From: CALABS01 sp050260775
Lineage (GTDB): Bacteria; Pseudomonadota; Alphaproteobacteria; Rhodospirillales; Magnetospirillaceae
Direction of reading: 5' to 3'
Length of the DNA: 64,000 bases
NCBI GenBank assembly: GCA_050260775.1
Contig: JBLNCP010000006.1
Span: 1 to 64,000 of the forward strand
Shown here: positions 9,676 to 18,261 of the stretch, piece by piece
Position numbering within the stretch: the first letter of the stretch is position 1
How the letters are laid out: the number at the start of each line of letters is the position of its first letter
Notes under the pieces: generated by a model
Seen by the model: the letters and a program-made list of their open reading frames with translations, nothing else
What the model was told of the DNA's origin: nothing
Databases searched by the model: none
Made by a program: the position numbers and the translations under genes

Positions 9676-9688
9676 GAGGAGCGCGAGG

Positions 9689-9853
9689 ATGCTCGAGACT
9701 TTCGTCAACGAGTTCCTCCGTCCCCTCTGGGGTTTGTGGGTAATGGTTTTGTTCCTCGGGATCGTCTTCTGGGCGTTCCGGCCTAAGAACAAGGGCCGGT
9801 TCGAATCCTACGGAGACATCCCCTTGAGGGACGAAGACGACAAGGAGCGCTAA
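9689..9853 (+). CDS. ccoQ: cbb3-type oxidase subunit CcoQ/FixQ
   Basis: A 54-residue single-pass membrane protein, starting MLETFVNEFLRPLWG. It has one membrane segment (about residues 13-30, GLWVMVLFLGIVFWAF), then a charged tail PKNKGRFE and DEDDKER. CcoQ stabilises cbb3 oxidase and is not catalytic. Position between ccoO and ccoP, the small size and the RPKNK segment after the helix are typical. A GAGGA site precedes the ATG. Confidence 0.93.
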   Translation: MLETFVNEFLRPLWGLWVMVLFLGIVFWAFRPKNKGRFESYGDIPLRDEDDKER

Positions 9854-9854
9854 G

Positions 9855-10730
9855 ATGGCTTCCATCGAGAAGGACTCTGTCTCCGGTCAGATGACGACCG
9901 GGCACGAGTGGGACGGCATCAAGGAGTTGAACACTCCTCTGCCGAAGTGGTGGGTCTACGTCTTCTGGGCCACCGTCCTGTGGGCGATCGGCTACTGGGT
10001 GGCGATGCCGGCGTGGCCGACCGTCAGCGACTACAGCCGGGGCGTCCTCGGCTACTCGTCGCGCGGCGACCTCGACGCGCAGATGAACGACCTCAAGAAG
10101 GTTCGCTCGAAGTACACCGCCAAGATGGCGACCATGTCCGCCGAGGACATCGCCAAGGACAAGGACCTGCTCAACTTCGCGCTGACCGGCGGCAAGATCG
10201 CCTTCGGCGAGAACTGCGCGGCCTGCCACGCGGCCGGCGGCACCGGCGTGCCCGGCGCCTATCCGCGCCTGGCCGACGACGAGTGGATCTGGGGCGGCAC
10301 CATGGCCGACATCCAGCAGACCATCGCGTTCGGTGTGCGTAACAGCAACCCGAACTCGCGTCAGAGCGAGATGCCGAAGTTCGGCGCCGACGCCCTGCTC
10401 ACCAAGGAGCAGATCGCGCAGGTGGCCGACTACGTCGCCTCGCTGTCGGCGAAGACCCCCGCCGCCGGTTCGCCGGGCGAGGCGATCTTCAACGAGCAGT
10501 GCACCGCCTGCCACGCCGAAGGCGGCGTCGGCAACAAGGAGGTCGGCGCGCCGCCCCTCAACAACGCGATCTGGCTCTACAAGAAGGGCAACGAGAGCGT
10601 GAAGGACGTCGTGACCGCCCAGGTGACCAATCCCAAGCACGGCTCGATGCCGGCCTGGGCCGAGCGCCTGGACGAGACGACCATCAAGATGCTGACCGTC
10701 TACGTCCACTCGCTGGGCGGCGGTAAGTAA
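9855..10730 (+). CDS. ccoP: Cytochrome c oxidase cbb3-type subunit III
   Basis: CcoP is the di-heme cytochrome c subunit that passes electrons to CcoO and CcoN. The 291-residue protein has an N-terminal membrane anchor (about residues 31-52) after HEWDGIKELNTPLPKWW, a CcoP hallmark. Two heme sites follow, CAACH at 121-125 and CTACH at 216-220, each in its own cytochrome c domain, with methionines in SEMPKFG and GSMPAW as likely axial ligands. It starts one base after the ccoQ stop and is followed by a strong terminator. Confidence 0.98.
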   Translation: MASIEKDSVSGQMTTGHEWDGIKELNTPLPKWWVYVFWATVLWAIGYWVAMPAWPTVSDYSRGVLGYSSRGDLDAQMNDLKKVRSKYTAKMATMSAEDIAKDKDLLNFALTGGKIAFGENCAACHAAGGTGVPGAYPRLADDEWIWGGTMADIQQTIAFGVRNSNPNSRQSEMPKFGADALLTKEQIAQVADYVASLSAKTPAAGSPGEAIFNEQCTACHAEGGVGNKEVGAPPLNNAIWLYKKGNESVKDVVTAQVTNPKHGSMPAWAERLDETTIKMLTVYVHSLGGGK

Positions 10731-10746
10731 CAAGGTGTCCGGGACG

Positions 10747-10787
10747 GGGGGTGCGTTTCCGCAAGGGGACGCACCCCCTTCTCGTTT
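10747..10787 (+). terminator. Intrinsic terminator after ccoP
   Basis: GGGGGTGCGT (10747-10756) pairs perfectly with ACGCACCCCC (10769-10778) across a 12-base loop and is followed by the T-rich TTCTCGTTT. It separates ccoNOQP from ccoGHIS, so the second block probably has its own promoter. Confidence 0.8.
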
Positions 10788-10982
10788 CCGGGACCCGCCC
10801 TCCGCAAAAACGGATGGGTTACGACTTTATAAGTTTTCCAGGTACCCTAGATGGATTAGGGTCCGCGGACGGGAGCGCGGGTGACCTGGGCGCATTGCCG
10901 CCATGCCGTTTTGGCGGAACTGGGCCAAAGCCCCGTCGATACAGTCGGCCGCACCCTCGAACAGGAAGAGCAGCAGTCCACC

Positions 10983-12419
10983 ATGGCTATCGCGAAGAAC
11001 TCCCCTTCCAGCGACGAAGCGGCGCTGTACGCCGAGACCAAGACCGTCCATCCCCGCAAGGTCTCCGGCATGTTCCGCAGCCTCAAGTGGTGGTCCCTGG
11101 TCGCGCTGCTGGCGATCTACCATCTGACGCCCTTCCTGCGCTGGGACCGCGGCCCCGGTGCGCCCGACCAGGCGGTGCTGATCGACATGGGCGGCCGCCG
11201 CGCCTACTTCTTCTTCATCGAGATCTGGCCGCAGGAGGTCTATTACCTCACCGGCATCCTGGCCGCCGCCGCCATCGCCCTGTTCCTGATGAGCGCGCTG
11301 GCCGGCCGCATCTGGTGCGGCTTCGCCTGCTGGCAGACCGTCTATACCGACCTGTTCGTCGCCGTCGAGCGCTGGATCGTCGGTGACCGCAACGCCCGCA
11401 TCATGTTCGACCGCAAGCCGTGGTCGCCCCAGAAGATGGTCAAGCGCGGCACCGTCGTGGCGCTGTGGGCGCTGATCGGCCTGTCGTGCGGCATCGGCTT
11501 CACGCTGTTCTTCGGCGACGCCTTCGAAATGCTGCGCGAGATCTTCACGCTGCAGGCCGACATCGCCGTCTACGGCACCATCGCCACCGTGGGCGGCTGC
11601 TGCTTCCTGCTGGCCGGCTGGGCGCGCGAGCAGGTCTGCATCTACATGTGCCCGTACTCGCGCTTCCAGGCCGCCATGTTCGACGAGCATTCGCTGATCG
11701 TCTCGTACGAGGCCTGGCGCGGCGAGCCGCGCGGTTCGGCCAAGCGCAACGCCAGCTTCGAGGGCCGCGGCCACTGCATCGACTGCCGCATGTGCGTGCA
11801 GGCCTGCCCGACCGGCATCGACATCCGCGAGGGCAGCCAGCTCGCCTGCATCGGCTGCGGCCTGTGCATCGACGCCTGCAACTCGATCATGGACAAGTTC
11901 AACCTGCCGCGCGGGCTGATCAGCTACGACTCGAATTCCAACCTTGAGGCCCGCGGCAAGGGCGCCCCGACCGGCTACCGTCTGGTGCGCGGCCGCACCG
12001 TGATCTATGCGGCGCTGCTGGCGGTGATCGTCGGCCTCATGGTGTTCTCGCTGGGCACCCGCCGCACCGTCGACGTCAACGTGCTGCACGAACGCTCGCC
12101 GCTGTTCGTCCAGCTGTCCGACGGCAGCATCCGCAACGGCTACACGTACAAGATCCTGAACATGATCCGGAAGGACCGGACCTTCACGCTCAAGGCCGAG
12201 GGCATCGAGGGCGCCAACGTCGAGGTGATCGGCGGCGGTTCCGGCCGCGAGGTCGAGCTGCAGGTCCCCGGCGATACCGTCGGCACCTTCCGCATCTACG
12301 TGTCGGCGCCCGAGGCCAACACCAAGGGCAAGGACACGCCGTTCCGCTTCACCCTGGTGGAGAAGGACGGCGACGGATTGGTCAAGAACGAGAGCTCCTT
12401 CGTCGGACCCGAGAGGTAA
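10983..12419 (+). CDS. ccoG: Cytochrome c oxidase accessory protein CcoG
   Basis: CcoG (FixG, RdxA) is a membrane iron-sulfur protein reported to reduce Cu(II) to Cu(I) during cbb3 assembly. The 478-residue product has about five membrane segments, including WSLVALLAIYHLTPFLRW and LFLMSALAGRIWCGFACWQ. It has two 4Fe-4S cluster motifs, CIDCRMCVQACPTG and CIGCGLCIDACNS, and an extracytoplasmic Ig-like C-terminal domain. The ATG at 10983 is preferred; a GTG at 10881 in frame has a better ribosome site but would add residues unlike the family. First gene of ccoGHIS. Confidence 0.96.
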   Translation: MAIAKNSPSSDEAALYAETKTVHPRKVSGMFRSLKWWSLVALLAIYHLTPFLRWDRGPGAPDQAVLIDMGGRRAYFFFIEIWPQEVYYLTGILAAAAIALFLMSALAGRIWCGFACWQTVYTDLFVAVERWIVGDRNARIMFDRKPWSPQKMVKRGTVVALWALIGLSCGIGFTLFFGDAFEMLREIFTLQADIAVYGTIATVGGCCFLLAGWAREQVCIYMCPYSRFQAAMFDEHSLIVSYEAWRGEPRGSAKRNASFEGRGHCIDCRMCVQACPTGIDIREGSQLACIGCGLCIDACNSIMDKFNLPRGLISYDSNSNLEARGKGAPTGYRLVRGRTVIYAALLAVIVGLMVFSLGTRRTVDVNVLHERSPLFVQLSDGSIRNGYTYKILNMIRKDRTFTLKAEGIEGANVEVIGGGSGREVELQVPGDTVGTFRIYVSAPEANTKGKDTPFRFTLVEKDGDGLVKNESSFVGPER

Positions 12420-12422
12420 AGC

Positions 12423-12911
12423 ATGGCACAGGCCCGCAAGCCGGGATGGTGGTACCCTTACATCTTCGTCGGCGCCTTCGTGGTGGTGGTGGCGGTCAAC
12501 GGCGCGTTGGCCTACTTCGCCACCTCCACCTTCACCGGTCTTGAGACCGAGGGGGCGTACGACAAGGGCCTGGCCTACAACAAGAACCTCGCCCTGGCGC
12601 GGGCCCAGGCCGACCTGGGCTGGACGGTGGACACCAATGTCGATCCGGTGTCGGGCGGCTTCGCCCGCGCCGACGTCTCGATCCGCTACCGCGACCGCGA
12701 CGGCAAGCCGGTCGAGGGCATGGAGGTCAAGGCGCACCTGGTGCGCCCGACCGCCAAGGGCTACGACCATGACGTGACCCTTCCGGCGCGCGGCGACGGC
12801 ACCTACGGCGCCGTGTTCGACCTCCCGCTCAAGGGCGTGTGGGTCATGGACGTCACCGCGCTCGGCAGCGACGTTTCCTATCAGCACGAGAAGCGTTTCG
12901 TCCTGCCGTGA
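12423..12911 (+). CDS. ccoH: FixH/CcoH family cbb3 assembly protein
   Basis: CcoH is a single-pass membrane protein needed for late cbb3 assembly. The 162-residue protein opens with KPGWWYPYIFVGAFVVVVAV, one membrane helix at about residues 11-33. A FixH domain follows with YNKNLALARAQADLGW and the Ig-like C-terminal half (VSIRYRDRDGKPVEGMEVKA). It starts three bases after ccoG and its stop overlaps the start of ccoI. Confidence 0.93.
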   Translation: MAQARKPGWWYPYIFVGAFVVVVAVNGALAYFATSTFTGLETEGAYDKGLAYNKNLALARAQADLGWTVDTNVDPVSGGFARADVSIRYRDRDGKPVEGMEVKAHLVRPTAKGYDHDVTLPARGDGTYGAVFDLPLKGVWVMDVTALGSDVSYQHEKRFVLP

Positions 12912-15247
12912 GCGAGGCTCGCGTCTGCCGACACTGCGGGTCTGGCATCCCGGACGGCCTGGCGGGGGAGTTCTGTTGCCGCGGCTGCGAGGGCGCCTTC
13001 GCCCTGGTGCAGGGCATGGGCTTCGACGGCTATTACCGCCGGCGCAGCATCGACCCGGCGGCCCGCGTGCTGCGGCCCGACGACGAGGCCGCCGCCGCCC
13101 ATGACTTCTCTGCCCATGTCGGCCTGAACGAGTCCGGCGAGGCGGTCCTCCACCTGATGGTCGAGGGCATCCACTGCGCCGCCTGCGTCTGGCTGATCGA
13201 GGGGCTGCTGTCGCGCCAGGCCGGCGTGACCTGGGCACGGGTCAACATGACCACGCGGCGCCTGGTGGTGCGCTGGCAGCCCGACCAGAACGACGCCGCC
13301 ACGCTGCTGGCGCCCATCCTGCAGGTCGGCTACCGGCTGGTGCCGTACGATCCCGCCAAGCTGGGCCGCGACACCGAGCGCGTCGAGAAGGAATTGCTGC
13401 GGGCCATGGCCATCGCCGGCTTCGCCGCCAGCAACGTCATGCTGCTGTCGGTCTCGGTGTGGGCCGGCCATTTCTCGTCCATGGGCGTGCACACCCGCGA
13501 TCTCATGCACTGGATCTCGGCGCTGATCGTGGTTCCGGCGGTCCTCTACTGCGTGCGCCCCTTCGCCCGCTCGGCGGTGGCGGCGCTGCGGGGCGGGCGC
13601 ACCAACATGGACGTGCCGATCACCCTGGGCGTGCTGCTCGCCACCGGCATGAGCATGTTCGAGACCATGCACTCGGGCGAGCACGCCTATTTCGATTCCG
13701 CCATCACCCTGCTGTTCTTCCTGCTGATCGGCCGCTATCTCGACAGCCGTGCCCGCGGCAAGGCCCGCTCGGCCGCCGAGCACCTGCTGGCGCTCGACGC
13801 GGTCGCCGTCACCGTGGTCGAGGCCGACGGCACCCAGCGGCTGCTGCCCCCCAACCGCGTGCCGGCCGGGGCCAGCGTGCTGGTGGCGGCCGGCGAGCGC
13901 ATCGGCGTCGACGGCCGCATCGCCGACGGCAGCTCGGACGTCGACACCAGCCTGATCTCGGGCGAGAGCGTGCCGGTCGCGGTGGCCCCGGGGGCGCGGG
14001 TGTTCGCCGGCACCATCAACCTGTCGGCCCCGCTGCGGCTGGTGGTCGACGCGGTGGGCGAGCGCACCCTGCTCGCCGAGATCGTGCGCATGATGGAGGT
14101 CGCCGAGCAGGGACGCGCCAAGTACGTGGCGCTGGCCGACCGGGTGGCGCGCTGGTACGCGCCCGTGGTCCATGTCGCCGCCCTGTCCACCTTCCTGGGC
14201 TGGGTGCTCGTGGGCGGCCTCGCCTGGCAGCTGGCCCTGCTCAACGCCGTCGCGGTGCTGATCATCACCTGCCCCTGCGCCCTGGCGCTGGCGGTGCCGG
14301 TGGTGCAGGTGATCGCCTCGGGCCGCCTGCTGCGCCAGGGCATCCTGCTGAAGTCGGCGACCGCGCTGGAACGCTTCGCCGAGGTCGATACGGTGGTGTT
14401 CGACAAGACCGGCACGCTGACCCTCGGCAAGCCCGAGCTCCTGAAGGACGGCGGCTGGGAAGCCGCCGATCTCGCCGCCGCCGCCGCGCTGGCGCAGGCG
14501 TCCCGCCATCCGCTGGCCCGCGCCCTGGCTGCCGCGGCGCCCGGAGTGGCGCTTGCCGATGGGGTGCGGGAGGAGCCGGGCCGAGGCCTTGTCGCCGGCG
14601 GCGTGCGCCTGGGCAGCCGGCGCTGGCTGGGCATCCCCGAGGACGCCGCCGCCGGCCCCGAATTGTGGCTTGAGCGTCCCGGCACGGCGCCGGTGCGCTT
14701 CGGTTTCGCCGATTCCGCCCGCCCGGACGCCCGCAAGGTGCTCGACCGCCTGCGCGCCCGCGGCCTGACCATCGAGCTGCTGTCGGGCGACCGGGAAGCC
14801 ACCGTCCGCCGCCTGGCCGAGGATTTGGGCATCTCGCAATGGCGGGCCGCCTGCACGCCCGGCGACAAGTGCGCCCGCCTCGACGAGCTCAAGGGCGCCG
14901 GACGCCGCGTGCTGATGGTGGGCGATGGCCTCAACGACGCCCCCGCCCTGGCCGCCGCCTACGTGTCCATGTCGCCCTCGACGGCGGTGGACGTCAGCCA
15001 GACTGCCGCCGACGTGGTGTTCCAGGGCGATCGCCTGACCCCGGTCGCCGAGACCCTCGACGTCGCCGCCCGCTCGCGCCGCCTGGTGCAGCAGAACTTC
15101 GCCCTGGCGCTCGGCTACAACCTGTTCACCGTGCCGCTGGCGGTGGCCGGTTTCGTCACCCCTCTCATCGCAGCGATTGCCATGTCGACCTCGTCGCTGG
15201 TAGTAATTGGCAACGCCCTGCGTCTGTCCCGCGGGAGAAGAGCTTGA
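12908..15247 (+). CDS. ccoI: cbb3-type copper-translocating P-type ATPase CcoI/FixI
   Basis: A P1B-type ATPase that delivers copper for the CuB site of cbb3 oxidase. The 779-residue protein has an N-terminal cysteine-rich zone (CRHCGSG, FCCRGC), a heavy-metal domain with GIHCAACVW (about residue 90), and the transport motif CPCALAL (about 454). Next come the phosphorylated aspartate in DKTGTLT (about 498), HPLARAL and the hinge GDGLNDAPAL (about 672). The start is the GTG at 12908, overlapping the ccoH stop as GTGA; earlier residues would be out-of-frame ccoH sequence. It is coupled to ccoS by a second overlap. Confidence 0.97.
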   Translation: MSEARVCRHCGSGIPDGLAGEFCCRGCEGAFALVQGMGFDGYYRRRSIDPAARVLRPDDEAAAAHDFSAHVGLNESGEAVLHLMVEGIHCAACVWLIEGLLSRQAGVTWARVNMTTRRLVVRWQPDQNDAATLLAPILQVGYRLVPYDPAKLGRDTERVEKELLRAMAIAGFAASNVMLLSVSVWAGHFSSMGVHTRDLMHWISALIVVPAVLYCVRPFARSAVAALRGGRTNMDVPITLGVLLATGMSMFETMHSGEHAYFDSAITLLFFLLIGRYLDSRARGKARSAAEHLLALDAVAVTVVEADGTQRLLPPNRVPAGASVLVAAGERIGVDGRIADGSSDVDTSLISGESVPVAVAPGARVFAGTINLSAPLRLVVDAVGERTLLAEIVRMMEVAEQGRAKYVALADRVARWYAPVVHVAALSTFLGWVLVGGLAWQLALLNAVAVLIITCPCALALAVPVVQVIASGRLLRQGILLKSATALERFAEVDTVVFDKTGTLTLGKPELLKDGGWEAADLAAAAALAQASRHPLARALAAAAPGVALADGVREEPGRGLVAGGVRLGSRRWLGIPEDAAAGPELWLERPGTAPVRFGFADSARPDARKVLDRLRARGLTIELLSGDREATVRRLAEDLGISQWRAACTPGDKCARLDELKGAGRRVLMVGDGLNDAPALAAAYVSMSPSTAVDVSQTAADVVFQGDRLTPVAETLDVAARSRRLVQQNFALALGYNLFTVPLAVAGFVTPLIAAIAMSTSSLVVIGNALRLSRGRRA

Positions 15248-15429
15248 CCAATCTGCTGATGCTGATCCCGGTGGCCCTGATCCTCGGCTCGATCGGCTTG
15301 GTGGCGTTCCTGTGGGCGCTGAAGTCCGGTCAGTTCGACGATCTGGACGGCGCCGCCCATCGCATCCTGTTCGACGACGACGCGGACGCTCCGCGCGATC
15401 GGGGCGAGGGCAGGGAGCCGCAACGGTGA
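15244..15429 (+). CDS. ccoS: cbb3-type oxidase assembly protein CcoS
   Basis: A 61-residue single-pass membrane protein needed for cofactor insertion into cbb3 oxidase. It begins TNLLMLIPVALILGSIGLVA, with one helix at about residues 4-27. The family hallmark follows, FLWALKSGQFDDLDGAAHRI, then an acidic tail. The start is TTG at 15244, overlapping the ccoI TGA and preceded by GGGAGAAG; this keeps the family N terminus, unlike the internal ATG at 15259. Confidence 0.95.
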   Translation: MTNLLMLIPVALILGSIGLVAFLWALKSGQFDDLDGAAHRILFDDDADAPRDRGEGREPQR

Positions 15430-16190
15430 GTCTGATGCCGCCTCTCGATTTCGACGACCACAGAACGCTCGATCGCGAGGTACCGGACCTTAGCGCTCCG
15501 CCGTGCCGCAATTGCGATGTGGTGCGCGAGATCGCCTTCTGCGCCGACCTGGCCCATGACGAGATCAAGCGGCTGGCCACCGCCCGCTGCCACGCCCACC
15601 TGCCGCCCGCCTTCACCGTCTTCCGCGAGGGCGATCCCGCCGACCACGTCTATTCCATCTCGTCGGGCGCGGTGAAGCTCTACAAGCTGATGAGCGACGG
15701 CCGGCGCCAGATCATCGGCTTCCTGTTTTCCGGCGACATCTTCGGCCTGGCGGTGGACGGCGGCTATGCCTACACCGCCGAGACGGTGATCCCCACCCAG
15801 CTGTGCCGCTTCGGCCACCGCAAGCTGGAGAACCTGCTCGAAGAGATCCCGCGGCTCGAGCGCCGCATGTTCTCGATGGCGGTGAAGGATCTGGTGGCGG
15901 CCCAGGAGCAGATGCTGCTGCTGGGGCGCAAGACCGCCAAGGAGAAGGTGGCGACGTTCCTGCTCAAGCTGTCGCGCCGCGCCGAGGTGCACGGCCAGCC
16001 GGCCAGCCCGATCGCGCTGCCCATGAGCCGGGCCGATATCGCCGACTACCTCGGCCTCACCATCGAGACCGTCAGCCGGACCTTCACCCAACTGAAGCGT
16101 GAGGGCATCATCGGGCTGCCGGCCTCCGGCCATGTGGTGTTGATGGACCCGGTGGGCCTGCGCGAACTGGCCGAAGGTTCGGGGGCGTAG
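15426..16190 (+). CDS. FNR-type Crp family oxygen-responsive regulator
   Basis: A transcription regulator of the Crp/FNR family. The ~254-residue protein has N-terminal cysteines C27, C30 and C39 (CRNCDVVREIAFC), a further cysteine at 127 (TQLC), a cyclic-nucleotide-fold domain (about 45-160), and a C-terminal helix-turn-helix. The recognition helix is IETVSRTF with the E-xx-SR pattern of FNR-box binders. The four cysteines match those that hold the oxygen-sensitive 4Fe-4S cluster in E. coli FNR. The GTG at 15426 overlaps the ccoS stop with GGGAG before it; ATG 15435 is the alternative. It probably controls the FNR box upstream of ccoN. FnrL, FnrN or AadR naming cannot be decided. Confidence 0.92.
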   Translation: MSLMPPLDFDDHRTLDREVPDLSAPPCRNCDVVREIAFCADLAHDEIKRLATARCHAHLPPAFTVFREGDPADHVYSISSGAVKLYKLMSDGRRQIIGFLFSGDIFGLAVDGGYAYTAETVIPTQLCRFGHRKLENLLEEIPRLERRMFSMAVKDLVAAQEQMLLLGRKTAKEKVATFLLKLSRRAEVHGQPASPIALPMSRADIADYLGLTIETVSRTFTQLKREGIIGLPASGHVVLMDPVGLRELAEGSGA

Positions 16191-16239
16191 GCCTCCCCAT
16201 CGCGATTTGCATTTGACTCCCGCGCCGCCGGGTGGAAAA

Positions 16240-16262
16240 CCGTGAGCTCCTGTCACGGAGGC
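16240..16262 (+). promoter_or_regulatory. Possible leader hairpin over the panB ribosome binding site
   Basis: CCGTGA (16240-16245) can pair with TCACGG (16253-16258) across seven bases, and the 3' arm runs into the GGAGG that precedes the panB TTG. If formed in RNA, the Shine-Dalgarno would be partly masked. Seen by eye only; no conserved panB riboswitch is recognised. Confidence 0.35.
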
Positions 16263-16267
16263 CGCCG

Positions 16268-17095
16268 TTGAGCACAGAGATCCGGACCAAGCGCACCACC
16301 ACCCGCGACATCCGCGCCCGCAAGGGCGGCGATCCCGTGGTCGTGCTGACCGCCTACACTACCCCGATGGCCCGCCTGCTCGACCCGCACGTGGACGTGC
16401 TGCTGGTCGGCGACTCCCTCGGCATGGTGCTCTACGGCATGGAGACCACCTTGGGCGTCTCCCTCGACATGATGATCGCCCACGGGCGCGCGGTGGTGCG
16501 GGGCTCGGCCAGGGCCATGGTGGTGGTCGACCTGCCCTTCGCCTCGTACCAGGAAAGCCGCGAGCAGGCCTTCCGCAATTCGGCGCGGGTGCTGGCCGAG
16601 ACCGGCTGCGCCGCCGTCAAGCTGGAGGGTGGCCGCGAGATGGCCGACACCATCGCCTTCCTGGTCGAGCGCGGCGTTCCGGTGATGGCCCATATCGGCC
16701 TCAAGCCGCAGGCCGTCAACGCCGCCGGCGGCTTCCGCGCCCATGGCCGCATCGAGGAGGAGGCCGATGCCATCCGCGCCGATGCGCGCGCGGTCACCGA
16801 CGCCGGCGCCTTCTGCGTGGTGGTCGAGGGCACGGTGGAGCCGCTGGCCCGCGCCCTGACCGAGGAGATCGCCATCCCCACCATCGGCATCGGCGCCTCG
16901 CCGGCCTGCGACGGCCAGGTGCTGGTGACCGAGGACGTGCTGGGGCTGTTCTCGGATTTCACCCCGAAATTCGTCAAGCGTTACGCCGACCTCGGGCCGA
17001 TCGTGTCGCAGGCGGCGGCCGACTATGCCGCCGAGGTCAAGGCGCGGGCCTTCCCGGGGCTGGAGCACTGCTTCGGCGTGCCCAAGAAGAGCTGA
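16268..17095 (+). CDS. panB: 3-methyl-2-oxobutanoate hydroxymethyltransferase
   Basis: PanB transfers a hydroxymethyl group from methylene-THF to ketoisovalerate, the first committed step of pantothenate synthesis. The ~275-residue TIM-barrel protein has VVVLTAYTTPMARLLDP, the metal-binding VGDSLGMVLYG, VKLEGG, HIGLKPQ and the late TIGIGASPACDGQVLV. The TTG at 16268 is preceded by CGGAGG at good spacing and gives the usual length. An upstream ATG at 16232 would lie in the leader before the hairpin. It forms an operon with panC. Confidence 0.97.
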   Translation: MSTEIRTKRTTTRDIRARKGGDPVVVLTAYTTPMARLLDPHVDVLLVGDSLGMVLYGMETTLGVSLDMMIAHGRAVVRGSARAMVVVDLPFASYQESREQAFRNSARVLAETGCAAVKLEGGREMADTIAFLVERGVPVMAHIGLKPQAVNAAGGFRAHGRIEEEADAIRADARAVTDAGAFCVVVEGTVEPLARALTEEIAIPTIGIGASPACDGQVLVTEDVLGLFSDFTPKFVKRYADLGPIVSQAAADYAAEVKARAFPGLEHCFGVPKKS

Positions 17096-17105
17096 GGAGA
17101 CGGCC

Positions 17106-17954
17106 ATGGATCTCGATGTCGTCCGCTCGGTCGCCGAGCTGCGCGCCCGCGTCAAGTACTGGCGCGACCAGGGCCTGACCGTCGCCTTCGTCCCCACCAT
17201 GGGCGCCCTGCACGAGGGCCACCTGACCCTGGTGCGCCAGGGCCGCGAGGTGGCGGACCGCGTGGTGGCCAGCGTCTTCGTCAACCCGACCCAGTTCGGT
17301 CCCAACGAGGATTTCTCGCGCTATCCCCGCCAGGAGGAGAAGGACGCCGCCCTGCTGGAGAGCGCCGGCTGCAACCTGCTGTTCGCCCCCACGGTGGCGG
17401 AGATGTATCCGCCAGGCTTCGCCACCAGCGTGCACGTGGCCGGGGTCTCCGAGGGCCTGTGCGGCACCTTCCGCCCCGGCCATTTCGACGGCGTGGCCAC
17501 GGTGGTGATCAAGCTCTTGCTGCAATGCCTGCCCGACGTGGCGCTGTTCGGCGAGAAGGACTTCCAGCAGCTCAAGGTGATCGAGCGCCTGGCCCGTGAC
17601 CTTGACATCCCGGTGCGCATCCAGGGCGTGCCCACGGTGCGCGAGGCCGACGGCCTCGCCATGTCGTCGCGCAACGCCTACCTGTCGGCCGAGGAGCGGC
17701 GCATCGCCCCCGAGCTCTACCGCGTCCTGCAGCGCGTCGCCGACGGGCTCAGGCAGGGTGGGCTGGCCCCCGAGCTGTGCGCCGCCGCCAGCCGCGACCT
17801 GCTGGCCGCCGGCTTCCTGTCGGTGGATTACGTCGAGGTGCGCGCCGCCGACACCCTGGCCCCGGTGGAGCGCCTCGCCGCCCCCGCCCGCATCATCGCC
17901 GCCGCCCGCCTGGGCGGCGCCCGGCTGATCGACAACCTGGCGGTCGCCCCCTAG
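17106..17954 (+). CDS. panC: Pantothenate synthetase
   Basis: PanC joins pantoate and beta-alanine with ATP to make pantothenate. The 282-residue protein has the nucleotidyltransferase signatures VPTMGALHEGHLTLV (HIGH-like motif), SVFVNPTQFGPNEDFSRYPR, FGEKDFQQL and the MSSRNAYLS motif (KMSKS-like). The ATG at 17106 has GAGGAGA in front, ten bases after panB; longer in-frame reading overlaps panB and is rejected. Confidence 0.98.
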   Translation: MDLDVVRSVAELRARVKYWRDQGLTVAFVPTMGALHEGHLTLVRQGREVADRVVASVFVNPTQFGPNEDFSRYPRQEEKDAALLESAGCNLLFAPTVAEMYPPGFATSVHVAGVSEGLCGTFRPGHFDGVATVVIKLLLQCLPDVALFGEKDFQQLKVIERLARDLDIPVRIQGVPTVREADGLAMSSRNAYLSAEERRIAPELYRVLQRVADGLRQGGLAPELCAAASRDLLAAGFLSVDYVEVRAADTLAPVERLAAPARIIAAARLGGARLIDNLAVAP

Positions 17955-17985
17955 GCCGGCCCGCGGGGCGGCGGGGCGATTCCCG

Positions 17986-18013
17986 TTGACCCCGCCCAAA
18001 CCTCGGCTATGAT
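17986..18013 (+). promoter_or_regulatory. Sigma-70 promoter of tRNA-Leu
   Basis: TTGACC (17986-17991) and TATGAT (18008-18013), each 5/6 to consensus, are 16 bases apart. Transcription would start near 18020, about 14 bases before the mature tRNA. Confidence 0.7.
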
Positions 18014-18033
18014 CCGCCCACCATTCCTGCGGT

Positions 18034-18119
18034 GCCCCAGTGGCGGAATGGTAGACGCGGCAGACTCAAAATCTGTTGCCGGCAACGGCGTGCTGGTTCG
18101 AGTCCGGCCTGGGGCACCA
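18034..18119 (+). tRNA. tRNA-Leu (anticodon CAA)
   Basis: The acceptor arms GCCCCAG (18034-18040) and CTGGGGC (18109-18115) pair fully, followed by the discriminator A and an encoded CCA. The anticodon stem 18060-18064/18072-18076 closes the loop CTCAAAA, whose anticodon CAA (18067-18069) reads UUG leucine codons. The long variable arm (about GTTGCCGGCAACGGC) and T loop GGTTCGAGTCC are those of a class II leucine tRNA. Confidence 0.96.
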
Positions 18120-18261
18120 TCCTTCACTTCATCCAGCACAGCGATCGTCCCCGGGTGCGGGCGCCCGGCGCCTGCGCAATGCCTGCCTCCCGCCTGACCA
18201 TCAGTACAGCTCCGCCGAACCGTGATACCATCCGTCTGGACCCACAGACGCGCGGCGGGCC

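Noticed and set aside
10788..10982. Second FNR box before ccoG
   Set aside because: No TTGAT-N4-ATCAA match with acceptable similarity was found in this gap.
12881..15616. Minus-strand open frame of about 900 codons opposite ccoI
   Set aside because: Antisense shadow of a conserved P-type ATPase; no recognisable domain.
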